A DNA stretch of 64,000 bases, from the NCBI GenBank assembly GCA_001730015.1, contig MDLA01000115.1:1-64000 (forward strand). The letters run 5' to 3'. Positions 9,197 to 16,774 of the stretch are shown here, piece after piece. The position numbers were made by a program, and so were the translations under genes. This DNA comes from Chromatiales bacterium (ex Bugula neritina AB1). GTDB taxonomy: Bacteria > Pseudomonadota > Gammaproteobacteria > Granulosicoccales > Granulosicoccaceae. How positions within the stretch are numbered: position 1 is the first letter of the stretch; each line of letters starts with the position of its first letter. The notes beneath the pieces were generated by a model, which was not told the origin of the DNA, did no database searches, and was given only the letters and a program-made list of their open reading frames with translations.

Positions 9197-9703
9197 ATGA
9201 AAATATTGATCCCTTTATTGTTAGGTACATTGCTCACCGTTGCCTGCGGTCAACAAGAGCCAAATGCTCCACAGGTTTCGCAGGACATAGTGACTTCTGC
9301 AGATAAGTCGGCCCTCGCCAGTGAAAACCCGATGCGAATGACCGTTTATAAAAGTCCGACCTGCGGGTGTTGTGCAGCCTGGGTTGATTACCTTGAAGAG
9401 GAAGGGTTCTCTGTAACCTCTGAGAACAGAGATGATATGGACTCTGTCAAAACTCAACTCGGATTGCCATCGTCAAAGTTGGCATCCTGTCATACGGCGA
9501 CAATAGGTGACTACTTGATTGAGGGGCATGTTCCAGTGACGGATATCAAAAAACTGTTAGCTGAGAAACCAGAAGACATCAGAGGTCTGACGGCCCCGGG
9601 CATGCCCGCATTGTCACCTGGCATGGGAAGCCGTGAGCCGAATGATTACGATGTATTGTCGTTCACGTCGACCGGTGAATCAGAGGTGTATTCAAGTTAC
9701 TAA
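9197..9703 (+). CDS. DUF411 lipoprotein, putative metal-binding
   Basis: A 168-residue protein with a lipoprotein signal (LLTVACGQQ). The body matches DUF411: MTVYKSPTCGCCAAWVDYLEEEGF, later SKLASCHTATIGDYLIEGHVP and a GLTAPGMPALSPGM segment. DUF411 proteins are commonly found beside copper and silver resistance genes and carry conserved Cys that suit soft metal binding. It starts three bases after the cytochrome c stop, so both are co-transcribed. The exact function of the family is not established. Confidence 0.85.
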   Translation: MKILIPLLLGTLLTVACGQQEPNAPQVSQDIVTSADKSALASENPMRMTVYKSPTCGCCAAWVDYLEEEGFSVTSENRDDMDSVKTQLGLPSSKLASCHTATIGDYLIEGHVPVTDIKKLLAEKPEDIRGLTAPGMPALSPGMGSREPNDYDVLSFTSTGESEVYSSY

Positions 9704-9719
9704 CACAAGGAACCAATCC

Positions 9720-10307
9720 ATGAAAGCGCGTTTTATATTGCTAGCCACTGGTCTGATATTTTTAACCAACCTATCTTTTGCAGAAAGCGAACACCATTCG
9801 CCTTACGCTGGTGAACAGCACCGTAGCATCAAAAGCCTGTCCGCTGCAGATATTGCTGATCTGAAAGCCGGTGCTGGGTGGGGGCTGGCTAAATCTGCTG
9901 AGCTTAATGGGGTGCCTGGTCCTTTGCACTTACTGGAAATGCGCGACGAAATCAGCTTATCAGAATCACAAGTAATGCAGATTACCGATGTTTTTAACCA
10001 AATGCGGTCCTCGGCAAAGCTGCTCGGTGCACAGCTGATTGATCAGGAAAGTATACTAGATGAAAGGTTCAGCAACGATATACCTGAAACAGTCGAACTT
10101 CGAGCGTTGCTCAATAAAATCGGTACTATCCGTACCGAACTGAGGTTTGTCCATCTGTCTGCACACTTAAAGATGCCAGAAATTCTTTCTGAGGATCAGA
10201 TTGACACTTACAATCGTATACGTGGTTACACCAGCACTGATCCATGTAAGAATGTACCAGAAGGACATGATGAAAGTATGTGGAGGAAACACAATGGCTG
10301 TGGATAG
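9720..10307 (+). CDS. Spy/CpxP-like periplasmic protein
   Basis: A 195-residue exported protein with a clean signal peptide (LIFLTNLSFAES). The mature part is all-helical and contains SLSESQVMQITDVFNQMRSSAK, which resembles the LTxxQ motif of Spy/CpxP/CnrX-type proteins, plus His residues at the N-terminus (EHHSPYAGEQH). Such proteins act as periplasmic chaperones or metal sensors. It follows the DUF411 gene by 16 bases with AAGGA before the start, so it is the last gene of the second copper operon. Family assignment is by motif and context. Confidence 0.65.
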   Translation: MKARFILLATGLIFLTNLSFAESEHHSPYAGEQHRSIKSLSAADIADLKAGAGWGLAKSAELNGVPGPLHLLEMRDEISLSESQVMQITDVFNQMRSSAKLLGAQLIDQESILDERFSNDIPETVELRALLNKIGTIRTELRFVHLSAHLKMPEILSEDQIDTYNRIRGYTSTDPCKNVPEGHDESMWRKHNGCG

Positions 10308-10357
10308 TCGTTACAATCTCGCGGCTTCGTGACTCAAAATAAACGGGCATCTCTAAA

Positions 10358-10390
10358 GCTGTCGTTCGCGCAATATGTGCGAAGGACAGC
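10358..10390. repeat. Imperfect inverted repeat after the copper operon
   Basis: GCTGTCGTTCGC and GCGAAGGACAGC pair at 11 of 12 positions around a nine-base loop. It lies 50 bases after the Spy-like gene and could end transcription of the copper operon, although no T-run follows. Confidence 0.45.
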
Positions 10391-10465
10391 AAAGGGCACA
10401 TTCTCCCCGTTCGCAGCCACACACCATCGCAATAGCCGTGGTAATTAGAGGTAATCTTACGATGT

Positions 10466-10493
10466 GTGAAGGCAGAGCGAACACTGCCTTCAC
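10466..10493. repeat. Perfect 10-bp inverted repeat at the end of the ICE operon
   Basis: GTGAAGGCAG and CTGCCTTCAC form a perfect stem with an eight-base loop, 14 bases past the stop of the last minus-strand gene. It probably terminates or protects the 3' end of the conjugation transcript. It lacks a clear U-tract. Confidence 0.5.
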
Positions 10494-10506
10494 GAGTTTA
10501 TCGAAC

Positions 10507-10704
10507 CTACTTCGTTCCGACTTCGGCCTTCTTCTGATAAGCCTGTGCATCTACATACATCTCTTCAACTCGGGAAACGAATTCTTCGATCTCCGGGTCA
10601 AATCCACCAATGAGTCGTAAGTGTGCAGTTTCAGCATCGTATTTATCAGCGAAAATATGATAGTCCGGATCGGCATCAAGGATTGCCGCGTGTTTTCGGT
10701 GCAT
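10507..10704 (-). CDS. Small hypothetical protein, distal end of conjugation operon
   Basis: A 65-residue soluble acidic protein (HAAILDADPDYHIFADKY, then GGFDPEIEEFVSRVEEMY). I do not recognise the family. It lies in the same direction as the conjugation genes, 165 bases past the previous one, and is followed by a perfect hairpin. The composition and clean boundaries suggest a real gene; function unknown. Confidence 0.5.
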   Translation of the reverse strand: MHRKHAAILDADPDYHIFADKYDAETAHLRLIGGFDPEIEEFVSRVEEMYVDAQAYQKKAEVGTK

Positions 10705-10869
10705 GTGTGTCTCCGCTAGGTGTATCGCAGAAACACACCCCGATACGGGAAGCGAATTCCCGCGACGGTGGGTTAGTTGTTGGCACCTTTTCGTTTAAAG
10801 GTTATCCGGATCTCAGCCAACGTAAACCGGATTTTGGCAAATCGACACCACTAGCGAAGTGGTACAGCT

Positions 10870-11121
10870 CTATTTGTTTTCTTCGAACATTTGATTACCT
10901 ATTGCTACATCATCGTTGTCAAATATCCACGTACGATGACCAAATACGTCGTCTTCCTCTTCGTGTACATGTTCGGTTGTTTCCTTTCGACCCACTGAGC
11001 GCTCATCTATATCAGACTCTTCGGGATATTTTTTTCCAAGTAACTCACAGAAGGCATTGACGCGACTTTCCAAGGCCAGAATAAATCTCATGACCTTTCC
11101 TGCATCACTGTTTACGCGCAT
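10870..11121 (-). CDS. Small acidic hypothetical protein next to TraG
   Basis: From the ATG at 11121, with AGGAG eight bases upstream, this is an 83-residue soluble protein overlapping the end of the TraG gene by 17 bases. It contains LALESRVNAFCELLGKKYPEE followed by an acidic tail (HVHEEEDDVF). No family is recognised. The good ribosome binding site and overlap support translation as part of the conjugation operon. Confidence 0.5.
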   Translation of the reverse strand: MRVNSDAGKVMRFILALESRVNAFCELLGKKYPEESDIDERSVGRKETTEHVHEEEDDVFGHRTWIFDNDDVAIGNQMFEENK

Positions 11122-12718
11122 TACTAAGACTCCTGTAGGTATTGCTCGAAACATTACCGATGACACGACCGGCACCGCTGGCACCAGCCGTACCGACGTT
11201 GGGACTTCCAGCATTAACAGAATAGAAACTATGCCCCGCAGTCATCATCACCCATCCGGCGACAGTTGGCACCAGTATATACAGGCCTGCAGTGATCATG
11301 GAATGTAAGAGTTTCATGTTGATCATTTCGAGGCTGTTTTCGTGTTTGCCAAATCCCATAATGGCACCCATGATGCCATCGCCTTCGTCCCAGAGGGCAT
11401 AGGCCAGGCTTTCATCTGCCCAGGCGCACAGTGCCCACAGCGCTGACCAGAACGTGATGAAAAAGATCAGCGCCGAGGACTTAATGACGAAGTCCCAGCT
11501 GTATCCTGACAGAATCAAACCAAACGGCAGCATAACGTAGATAAACATCAACAGGTAGGCCTGGATTAGTGGCAGTGCTTTTTTTAAGGCATCGCTGACG
11601 AACATGGATCGGAACGAGAGTTTGGTGAGTTCGGTACTGGTGAAGGCGTCCTGCAGAATGTTACCGATGAACGAAGTCCCGTCGAGATTGGCGATCTGCT
11701 CAGTGGTGTAGCTTGGAACATACTCGGTATTGGTCAGATACATTTTCACGACTTTTTCGCGATTGTCGGTACCGAACCAGAGGATAGCGGCCTGTAGTCG
11801 TTGGAGTTTTCCGGCGCGGTTGTCACCTGCGATATCACTGGTGGCTTCGGTATAGACGCCCTCTTCTATTGCCTCGTAGAACGTTGAACAGAGTACCTGG
11901 CTTTTGCCTTCGGTTTCTGTAGATGGGGCATAACTCGGATCGCGGTTGGGGGTTTCACCGCCGGGGAACGCGACTTCATCGCGGGTGCGTCGTTCCGGGT
12001 AATCGTTTTCAATAAAGTAAGGTGCACCGATCCAGTCGAGTTCGCGTCCTCGTCTGTCGGTATCCGAATCACCGATTTGCCTTGATCGTTCGATGTAGGC
12101 GGACATCGCTGGTTGATAGCACTGTTTAACGAAGTCATTGATGGCGAGCTTGAGGTTGGTGTCCTGTACAACGGCACCCTGGTTGTAGGCGACCAGGGCT
12201 CTGAAGCTATTGTTATTGACCTGCCCCACTTCATTGACGACAACGCCTGCCAGTGCGTTAGAAACCCGCATGACAAGATACCACCACAATGGCATCACGG
12301 ATTGTTCGCCGCAGATGGATCCGCTGCCGGTATAGGGGGCGGTGATGTCATCCAGTGTGGATCTGCTGTCACCACAGGTGGATGAGGTGGCGATGCCCGG
12401 AGGTGATCTTAAGTCGTTGGGACTTTCGGTGGCGCGGATGGAGTTGGCATCGAGGGTCACATTGTTCCAGGGCATTACGACAAAGAACATCACGATAAGC
12501 AGGCGTATGATCTTGCCTTCGATGGCGGCAATCAGATCATCACTTCTTGTGGACGTGAGAAACGAACCCTGTTCTTTTCTCGATAACACCACATCAAAAA
12601 ATACAAACAGGATCGGCACCAGTACCATGCCACTGGCCACCAGTACCGACCACATGAGGCTGTAGTATTTCCAGCCAATGACGGCGGTGTAGACATGCAG
12701 GGAGCTGTCGACAAACAT
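11105..12718 (-). CDS. traG: Conjugal transfer protein TraG, N-terminal-domain type
   Basis: A 537-residue inner-membrane protein with several transmembrane segments near the N-terminus (SLMWSVLVASGMVLVPILFVFFD; LLIVMFFVVMPWN) and a further cluster around residues 380-500. It matches the TraG_N family found at the distal end of PFGI-1/SXT-type conjugation modules, implicated in mating-pair stabilisation and pilus assembly. It lacks the long periplasmic C-terminal half of F-plasmid TraG, as is usual in these elements. It begins directly after the stop of the preceding small membrane protein (TAGATG). Confidence 0.85.
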   Translation of the reverse strand: MFVDSSLHVYTAVIGWKYYSLMWSVLVASGMVLVPILFVFFDVVLSRKEQGSFLTSTRSDDLIAAIEGKIIRLLIVMFFVVMPWNNVTLDANSIRATESPNDLRSPPGIATSSTCGDSRSTLDDITAPYTGSGSICGEQSVMPLWWYLVMRVSNALAGVVVNEVGQVNNNSFRALVAYNQGAVVQDTNLKLAINDFVKQCYQPAMSAYIERSRQIGDSDTDRRGRELDWIGAPYFIENDYPERRTRDEVAFPGGETPNRDPSYAPSTETEGKSQVLCSTFYEAIEEGVYTEATSDIAGDNRAGKLQRLQAAILWFGTDNREKVVKMYLTNTEYVPSYTTEQIANLDGTSFIGNILQDAFTSTELTKLSFRSMFVSDALKKALPLIQAYLLMFIYVMLPFGLILSGYSWDFVIKSSALIFFITFWSALWALCAWADESLAYALWDEGDGIMGAIMGFGKHENSLEMINMKLLHSMITAGLYILVPTVAGWVMMTAGHSFYSVNAGSPNVGTAGASGAGRVIGNVSSNTYRSLSNARKQ

Positions 12719-13036
12719 CTACCACCCTCCTTTGAGTATTTGCATGAGAATGACGGCTTCGATTAACAGATAGAAGATGGCCCAGCGTTTTCTGACTCGA
12801 GTCAAATCGATTGCATGATGCTGAATGAAGTAGTGGTTCGTGAATCTCCAACCGATGGTAAAGAGCAGTCCAACTACAATGACTCTGACGCACAGGAAAC
12901 CCAGTGCAAAGCGGTTAAACCGATCGATGTTGTGATCGAGTATTTCCGGTGAGTCGGGCGTGATCAGTGGCATGATGATGACCATGCCAAGGCTGACGAT
13001 GATCAGCAGTGCTATCTTGACGATCGATGACACCAT
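12719..13036 (-). CDS. Small membrane protein of the conjugation module
   Basis: A 105-residue protein with about three hydrophobic helices (VKIALLIIVSLGMVIIMPLI; FALGFLCVRVIVVGLLFTIGW; WAIFYLLIEAVILMQIL). It sits between the TIGR03755-like protein and TraG, a place where PFGI-1-type elements carry a small conserved membrane protein. It is abutted on both sides. Its role in mating-pair formation is unknown. Confidence 0.7.
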   Translation of the reverse strand: MVSSIVKIALLIIVSLGMVIIMPLITPDSPEILDHNIDRFNRFALGFLCVRVIVVGLLFTIGWRFTNHYFIQHHAIDLTRVRKRWAIFYLLIEAVILMQILKGGW

Positions 13037-14466
13037 CAGTCACTGACCGGTCGATCGTAAAAAGTGTTTTGGCCGGTATCAAAAGGCATATTACCGATCT
13101 GTTGTGCACCGACCAGGGTGCGTCTTGCGTCATAGCGCAGGATAGCACCGGCGGCGGTGCTGGCCAGTCCCTTTTCAGTGTTGACGGACCATAACAGGTC
13201 TTCCACCTCGTCCTTGATTCGGTCAGTGAGTGCTTTGGCGACTTCGGCGGCCTGTACATAGCCCTGCACGATGGGAGATCGTGAGCTGGTGCTGATCAGT
13301 TTGCGGATCGCCATGGCACGCTCCACGGTTCTTGCCAGTGCCACATCGGAAATCAATCGACCGATATAGACATCCTGATCCTGTGTTTCAAAACGCATCA
13401 GTGCCTGATAGACCTTGGGCGTGATCATGACTTCCTGACTGGAGACTTCACGCATATTGGCAACAGTCGGAATCGCGTCAGTGCTGATGAGGTCCTGCCA
13501 TGCCGTGACCAGTGCAGTGGCCTCTTCCTGTGCCAGTAAAGACAGACCGACACCGGCATCCATGGATGAATTACAGGCAAGTGTTTCGCAGGTATAGACG
13601 GTTTGTTCACCGAGAAAGCGGGTGGCCCATTCGACCGCGGCTTCACTGGATGGCCAAAGGGAGGCAAGACGTGTTTCTATTTCCTGATCACCGAGAATAG
13701 TGGTGGGTACGGTGGCGGTGCTGCCAGCGGCATTACTGTTGGCAGCCAGATCACTGGAACCTTGCTCCAGGTTATAACCGGCAGTGACGAGATCGGCGAC
13801 TACTTGTATTGGTCTTTCTTCTGAACCTGCCTCTCCTCCAAACCAAGGGATGGGTGCGGTGGTACCACGTTCAGCAATATCACGTTGTGCGCTTAAGATA
13901 CTGGGGGCGGCACCATTGTCTGTCTGGTTCTCATCACTGTAGGCTTCGGTGAGTGTGCTGCGCCATCCTACCGCGACCCCGATGCGCTTCCATGGATCAA
14001 GCGGGTTGATGCCCTGATTGATATCACTGACCACCTGTTCACAGGAGCGTTTGGCGATATCAATTTTGGCCGTCAGTTGTGCCTGTAGATTTTGCGAGTA
14101 GTCATAGATACCAGGTAGTGCCCGTTGCAGGGCGGCGACCGCAATACCGGTGCCAAGTTCACCAAGCTGCGCGACAATGGCCATACCCAGTTGATTGATC
14201 TGACCTTCGGCATAGTCGAGGATGATTTCCCCCCAGACGTCGGGGTCGAGGTGTTTGCCATCCCAGATATCACACGATAGGGGTAACCGAAGGTCGGCAC
14301 CGACACCGATTTCGACACCGGTGGTGTTTTCTTCGTTTAAGGGTCGTGAGAACGACTGACCACCCCCCATCTCGTAGTACAGAGAACCGGACAAGGGTGA
14401 CTTCTGTTCCTGTGCGTATAAAGTGTTGACGGCCAGACCGAGTAACAGCAGTACGGTGAATCGCAT
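13036..14466 (-). CDS. Integrating conjugative element protein, PFL_4711-like (TIGR03755)
   Basis: From the ATG at 14466 (GAGGT upstream) this is a 476-residue exported protein with a signal peptide (LLLLGLAVNTLYAQE). It shows YYEMGGGQSFSRPLN near the mature N-terminus and a long Ala-rich helical region with the paired Cys (CDIWDG, CETLACN). It resembles the TIGR03755 proteins that follow the TIGR03756 gene in ICE modules. It is likely a periplasmic component of mating-pair formation, comparable in place to F TraH. The family call is from order, size and the signal-bearing architecture. Confidence 0.75.
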   Translation of the reverse strand: MRFTVLLLLGLAVNTLYAQEQKSPLSGSLYYEMGGGQSFSRPLNEENTTGVEIGVGADLRLPLSCDIWDGKHLDPDVWGEIILDYAEGQINQLGMAIVAQLGELGTGIAVAALQRALPGIYDYSQNLQAQLTAKIDIAKRSCEQVVSDINQGINPLDPWKRIGVAVGWRSTLTEAYSDENQTDNGAAPSILSAQRDIAERGTTAPIPWFGGEAGSEERPIQVVADLVTAGYNLEQGSSDLAANSNAAGSTATVPTTILGDQEIETRLASLWPSSEAAVEWATRFLGEQTVYTCETLACNSSMDAGVGLSLLAQEEATALVTAWQDLISTDAIPTVANMREVSSQEVMITPKVYQALMRFETQDQDVYIGRLISDVALARTVERAMAIRKLISTSSRSPIVQGYVQAAEVAKALTDRIKDEVEDLLWSVNTEKGLASTAAGAILRYDARRTLVGAQQIGNMPFDTGQNTFYDRPVSD

Positions 14467-14477
14467 GGTGACCTCGC

Positions 14478-16331
14478 TTACTCCAGTATTGTAATGGTCG
14501 GGATGACCAGGTTGCCGAGATGCCGGACCGTGCCAAATCGTGGCTTGCGTGGTTCCGGTGCACAGCGGTAGCGTCGCCATAGATTGAAGACATAAGCGCC
14601 ATCTTCACTGCGGCGATTGTCTGTCCACTGCGTGGCGAAGGCTGAATCGTCGTTGTTAGTGAGTGGGTTGGCGCTATTGATGTTGTCTTGTATTGGAGGA
14701 TTGACGTCGGGCGCTCCGAATCGATGACACTGGGTATCCTCCTGACCACCCTTCGTGTAGATCAGTTGCCAGCGCCCGGTTTCCTGTAGATAGGGTTCCA
14801 GTTGCATGGTGCTTTCAGCACGACTGTCGAGACTGGAATCAAGCGCGATATAGGCCGCATCCATCTCACGCAGGCGAGATCGATTCCTCGGTGCAGCATA
14901 CCGATAGACATGTGCCTGATTGCGGCGCGTGACGACATGGGCAGCACGGAAGGCCGTGACTGCCGCGGCCTTCACCGGATCTGCCTGCAGCAGGTAACCG
15001 TTGCGTGGATACACACTGCCGTAGTTCTGAACCTCGGCTAATCCTTCCAGTAACTCACGTGGTCCACCCACGGTACCCGGAAAAAACTCACCGACGGTTG
15101 TGCGTTTTGAAAATGGAATATAGGTTCTGGGATCGGCAATCTCCGGAATATTGAAACGCCAGGCAGGCACATTTAAACCGGATAGATAATAAGGCGAGAA
15201 CATCGTGGTATCGGAGGGACACAAGCCACGCCAGGTCATCAATTCAGCAGAGACACCAAAGCCCAGTGATGAAATCTCACCCTGCAGATCACTGAGATCA
15301 CGGGTGGATTCAAACAGTGACTGTACCTGTTCGGCCATCGCCAGTGTCTGACCGTACGCCGGTGGTGCCAGTGAATCGATAATGGATGCCGGGGTCAGAT
15401 CGGCCAGTGACTGGCGCAAGGTATCGACCACATCACCAGGCAGTCCGGCAACGTCGATGCGGGTGAGATCATTCAAGCCAACCTCTTGCCCAGTATCGTT
15501 GGGTTCGTCTATGCCCAGGTCTGTGATGGTGTCATTGGCTTGTGAGACACCGGCATCGAGCAGTCGAGTTAACAACGTTTGTTCACCCTCGTTAACCTCC
15601 CCTCGATCTATCGCCTGCTCAATACCACCGGACACTGCCGGGTCATTGGCAAGGCGGGCCAGATTCCCGGTGATGGCATTGGCGGCGACCAGTCGCGGAT
15701 TAAAATCGACGCCTTCGTTCCAGCTGTCACCGAGACGCGTACTGGCATTGGCGATGACATCCACTGCCCTGTCCGCGTTACGGCTTAGCTGTTGATTCAT
15801 CGCTCTGAAAGCGGTGCTGCCCAGTTCACCCATGTCGGGTACGCGGTTGATCTTTTGTACTCGATCAGAGACCAGTGTGAAGATATTACCGGGATGACCG
15901 AACACTTCCGTCTCAAAGTATTGCAAACCCGTGCGTTGGGTTTTCATGCCTTCGGATTGCTGACCGGACCATAGCGACACATCCCGATAGGTCTCGGGGG
16001 CATCGCGTCCGGTCAGTGCTTCAAGCACCGGTTGTGAGATCAGGTTTTGCGCCGGCCCAAAGCCAACCACACTTTCAAGGATCGGGCTGTTGCCAAGTCT
16101 TGGATAGGCAGACACCACAAAGTCAGGGTTATATTGCGCGGTGATCGGGCTGGCATAAAAGCGGATGCCTGACAGCGACAATCGCGCAAATAACGCAAAG
16201 CCTTCCAGTTGTAATTCGACACACTGTGGCTCGTTGCTTTTGGCAAAGACTTCCAGAAAGTTGGTGCGAGCCGTTGCCTGGTGTGGTAACAGGCTCAAGG
16301 TCAGTGCCGTAGCGATGATGGGTTTTGTCAT
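14478..16331 (-). CDS. Integrating conjugative element protein, PFL_4710-like (TIGR03756), enlarged
   Basis: A 617-residue exported protein (signal peptide LLPHQATART). The N-terminal part (LSGIRFYASPITAQYNPDFVVSAYPRLGNSP) and C-terminal part (CPSDTTMFSPYYLSGLNVPAWRFNIPE ... GSVYPRNGYLLQADPVKAAAVTAFRAAHVVTR) match the TraU-like TIGR03756 family. Between about residues 170 and 360 lies a hydrophilic, Asp/Asn/Ala-rich stretch that seems extra, since I recall family members at roughly half this length. ATGA overlap with the gene before it; 11 bases before the next. Confidence 0.75.
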   Translation of the reverse strand: MTKPIIATALTLSLLPHQATARTNFLEVFAKSNEPQCVELQLEGFALFARLSLSGIRFYASPITAQYNPDFVVSAYPRLGNSPILESVVGFGPAQNLISQPVLEALTGRDAPETYRDVSLWSGQQSEGMKTQRTGLQYFETEVFGHPGNIFTLVSDRVQKINRVPDMGELGSTAFRAMNQQLSRNADRAVDVIANASTRLGDSWNEGVDFNPRLVAANAITGNLARLANDPAVSGGIEQAIDRGEVNEGEQTLLTRLLDAGVSQANDTITDLGIDEPNDTGQEVGLNDLTRIDVAGLPGDVVDTLRQSLADLTPASIIDSLAPPAYGQTLAMAEQVQSLFESTRDLSDLQGEISSLGFGVSAELMTWRGLCPSDTTMFSPYYLSGLNVPAWRFNIPEIADPRTYIPFSKRTTVGEFFPGTVGGPRELLEGLAEVQNYGSVYPRNGYLLQADPVKAAAVTAFRAAHVVTRRNQAHVYRYAAPRNRSRLREMDAAYIALDSSLDSRAESTMQLEPYLQETGRWQLIYTKGGQEDTQCHRFGAPDVNPPIQDNINSANPLTNNDDSAFATQWTDNRRSEDGAYVFNLWRRYRCAPEPRKPRFGTVRHLGNLVIPTITILE

Positions 16332-16774
16332 CGTGATGCTCCGGTATTGGCTATGCGGTTGTGATCTGCGTTGATGTCGAACCTCAGTTGATCGACATGG
16401 GTGAAGGATGGCCAGGTGTTGACGACTGTGCCGGACTCATCCAGCCATACCGCTGATGGCACTTGTTGCAGTCCGTAGTGCGCCATCTTCTCTCTGGCGG
16501 AGAATGTCATCGTCCACAGGGCAATCCATACTGAGGGATCGATTTGATTGAACTGTGCTTCAAGCTGTTGTTGCCCCTCGATACCACCGATGGTGTTTGC
16601 CTGAGCTAACAGGGGTGCGGTACCGAAGGTCAATGCATCCACATGCCAGACGGTATGTTTGATCGGGAATTGACGTGTACCGATGTCGTCAGACAATCGC
16701 TTAAAGATCAGTAGCTCGTCTGCGTGTATCGAAGTAGTGGTGCATAACAGCATAAATATCGTCAGTGCTTTCAT
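16328..16774 (-). CDS. Integrating conjugative element protein, PFL_4709-like (TIGR03757)
   Basis: A 148-residue exported protein (signal near TSIHADE). The body reads like a TrbC/thioredoxin-related fold seen in TIGR03757 proteins (VWHVDALTFG, then LQQVPSAVWLDESGTVVNTW, a cis-Pro-like loop without a CxxC pair). It lies between the VirB4-like ATPase and the TIGR03756-like protein, its usual position, with ATGA overlaps on both sides. It probably acts in the periplasm during pilus assembly; this is by analogy with TrbC of F-type systems. Confidence 0.75.
   Translation of the reverse strand: MKALTIFMLLCTTTSIHADELLIFKRLSDDIGTRQFPIKHTVWHVDALTFGTAPLLAQANTIGGIEGQQQLEAQFNQIDPSVWIALWTMTFSAREKMAHYGLQQVPSAVWLDESGTVVNTWPSFTHVDQLRFDINADHNRIANTGASR

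Noticed and set aside
10623-11060. 145-codon plus-strand frame
   Set aside because: Antisense to two small minus-strand genes, without family features or a good ribosome binding site.
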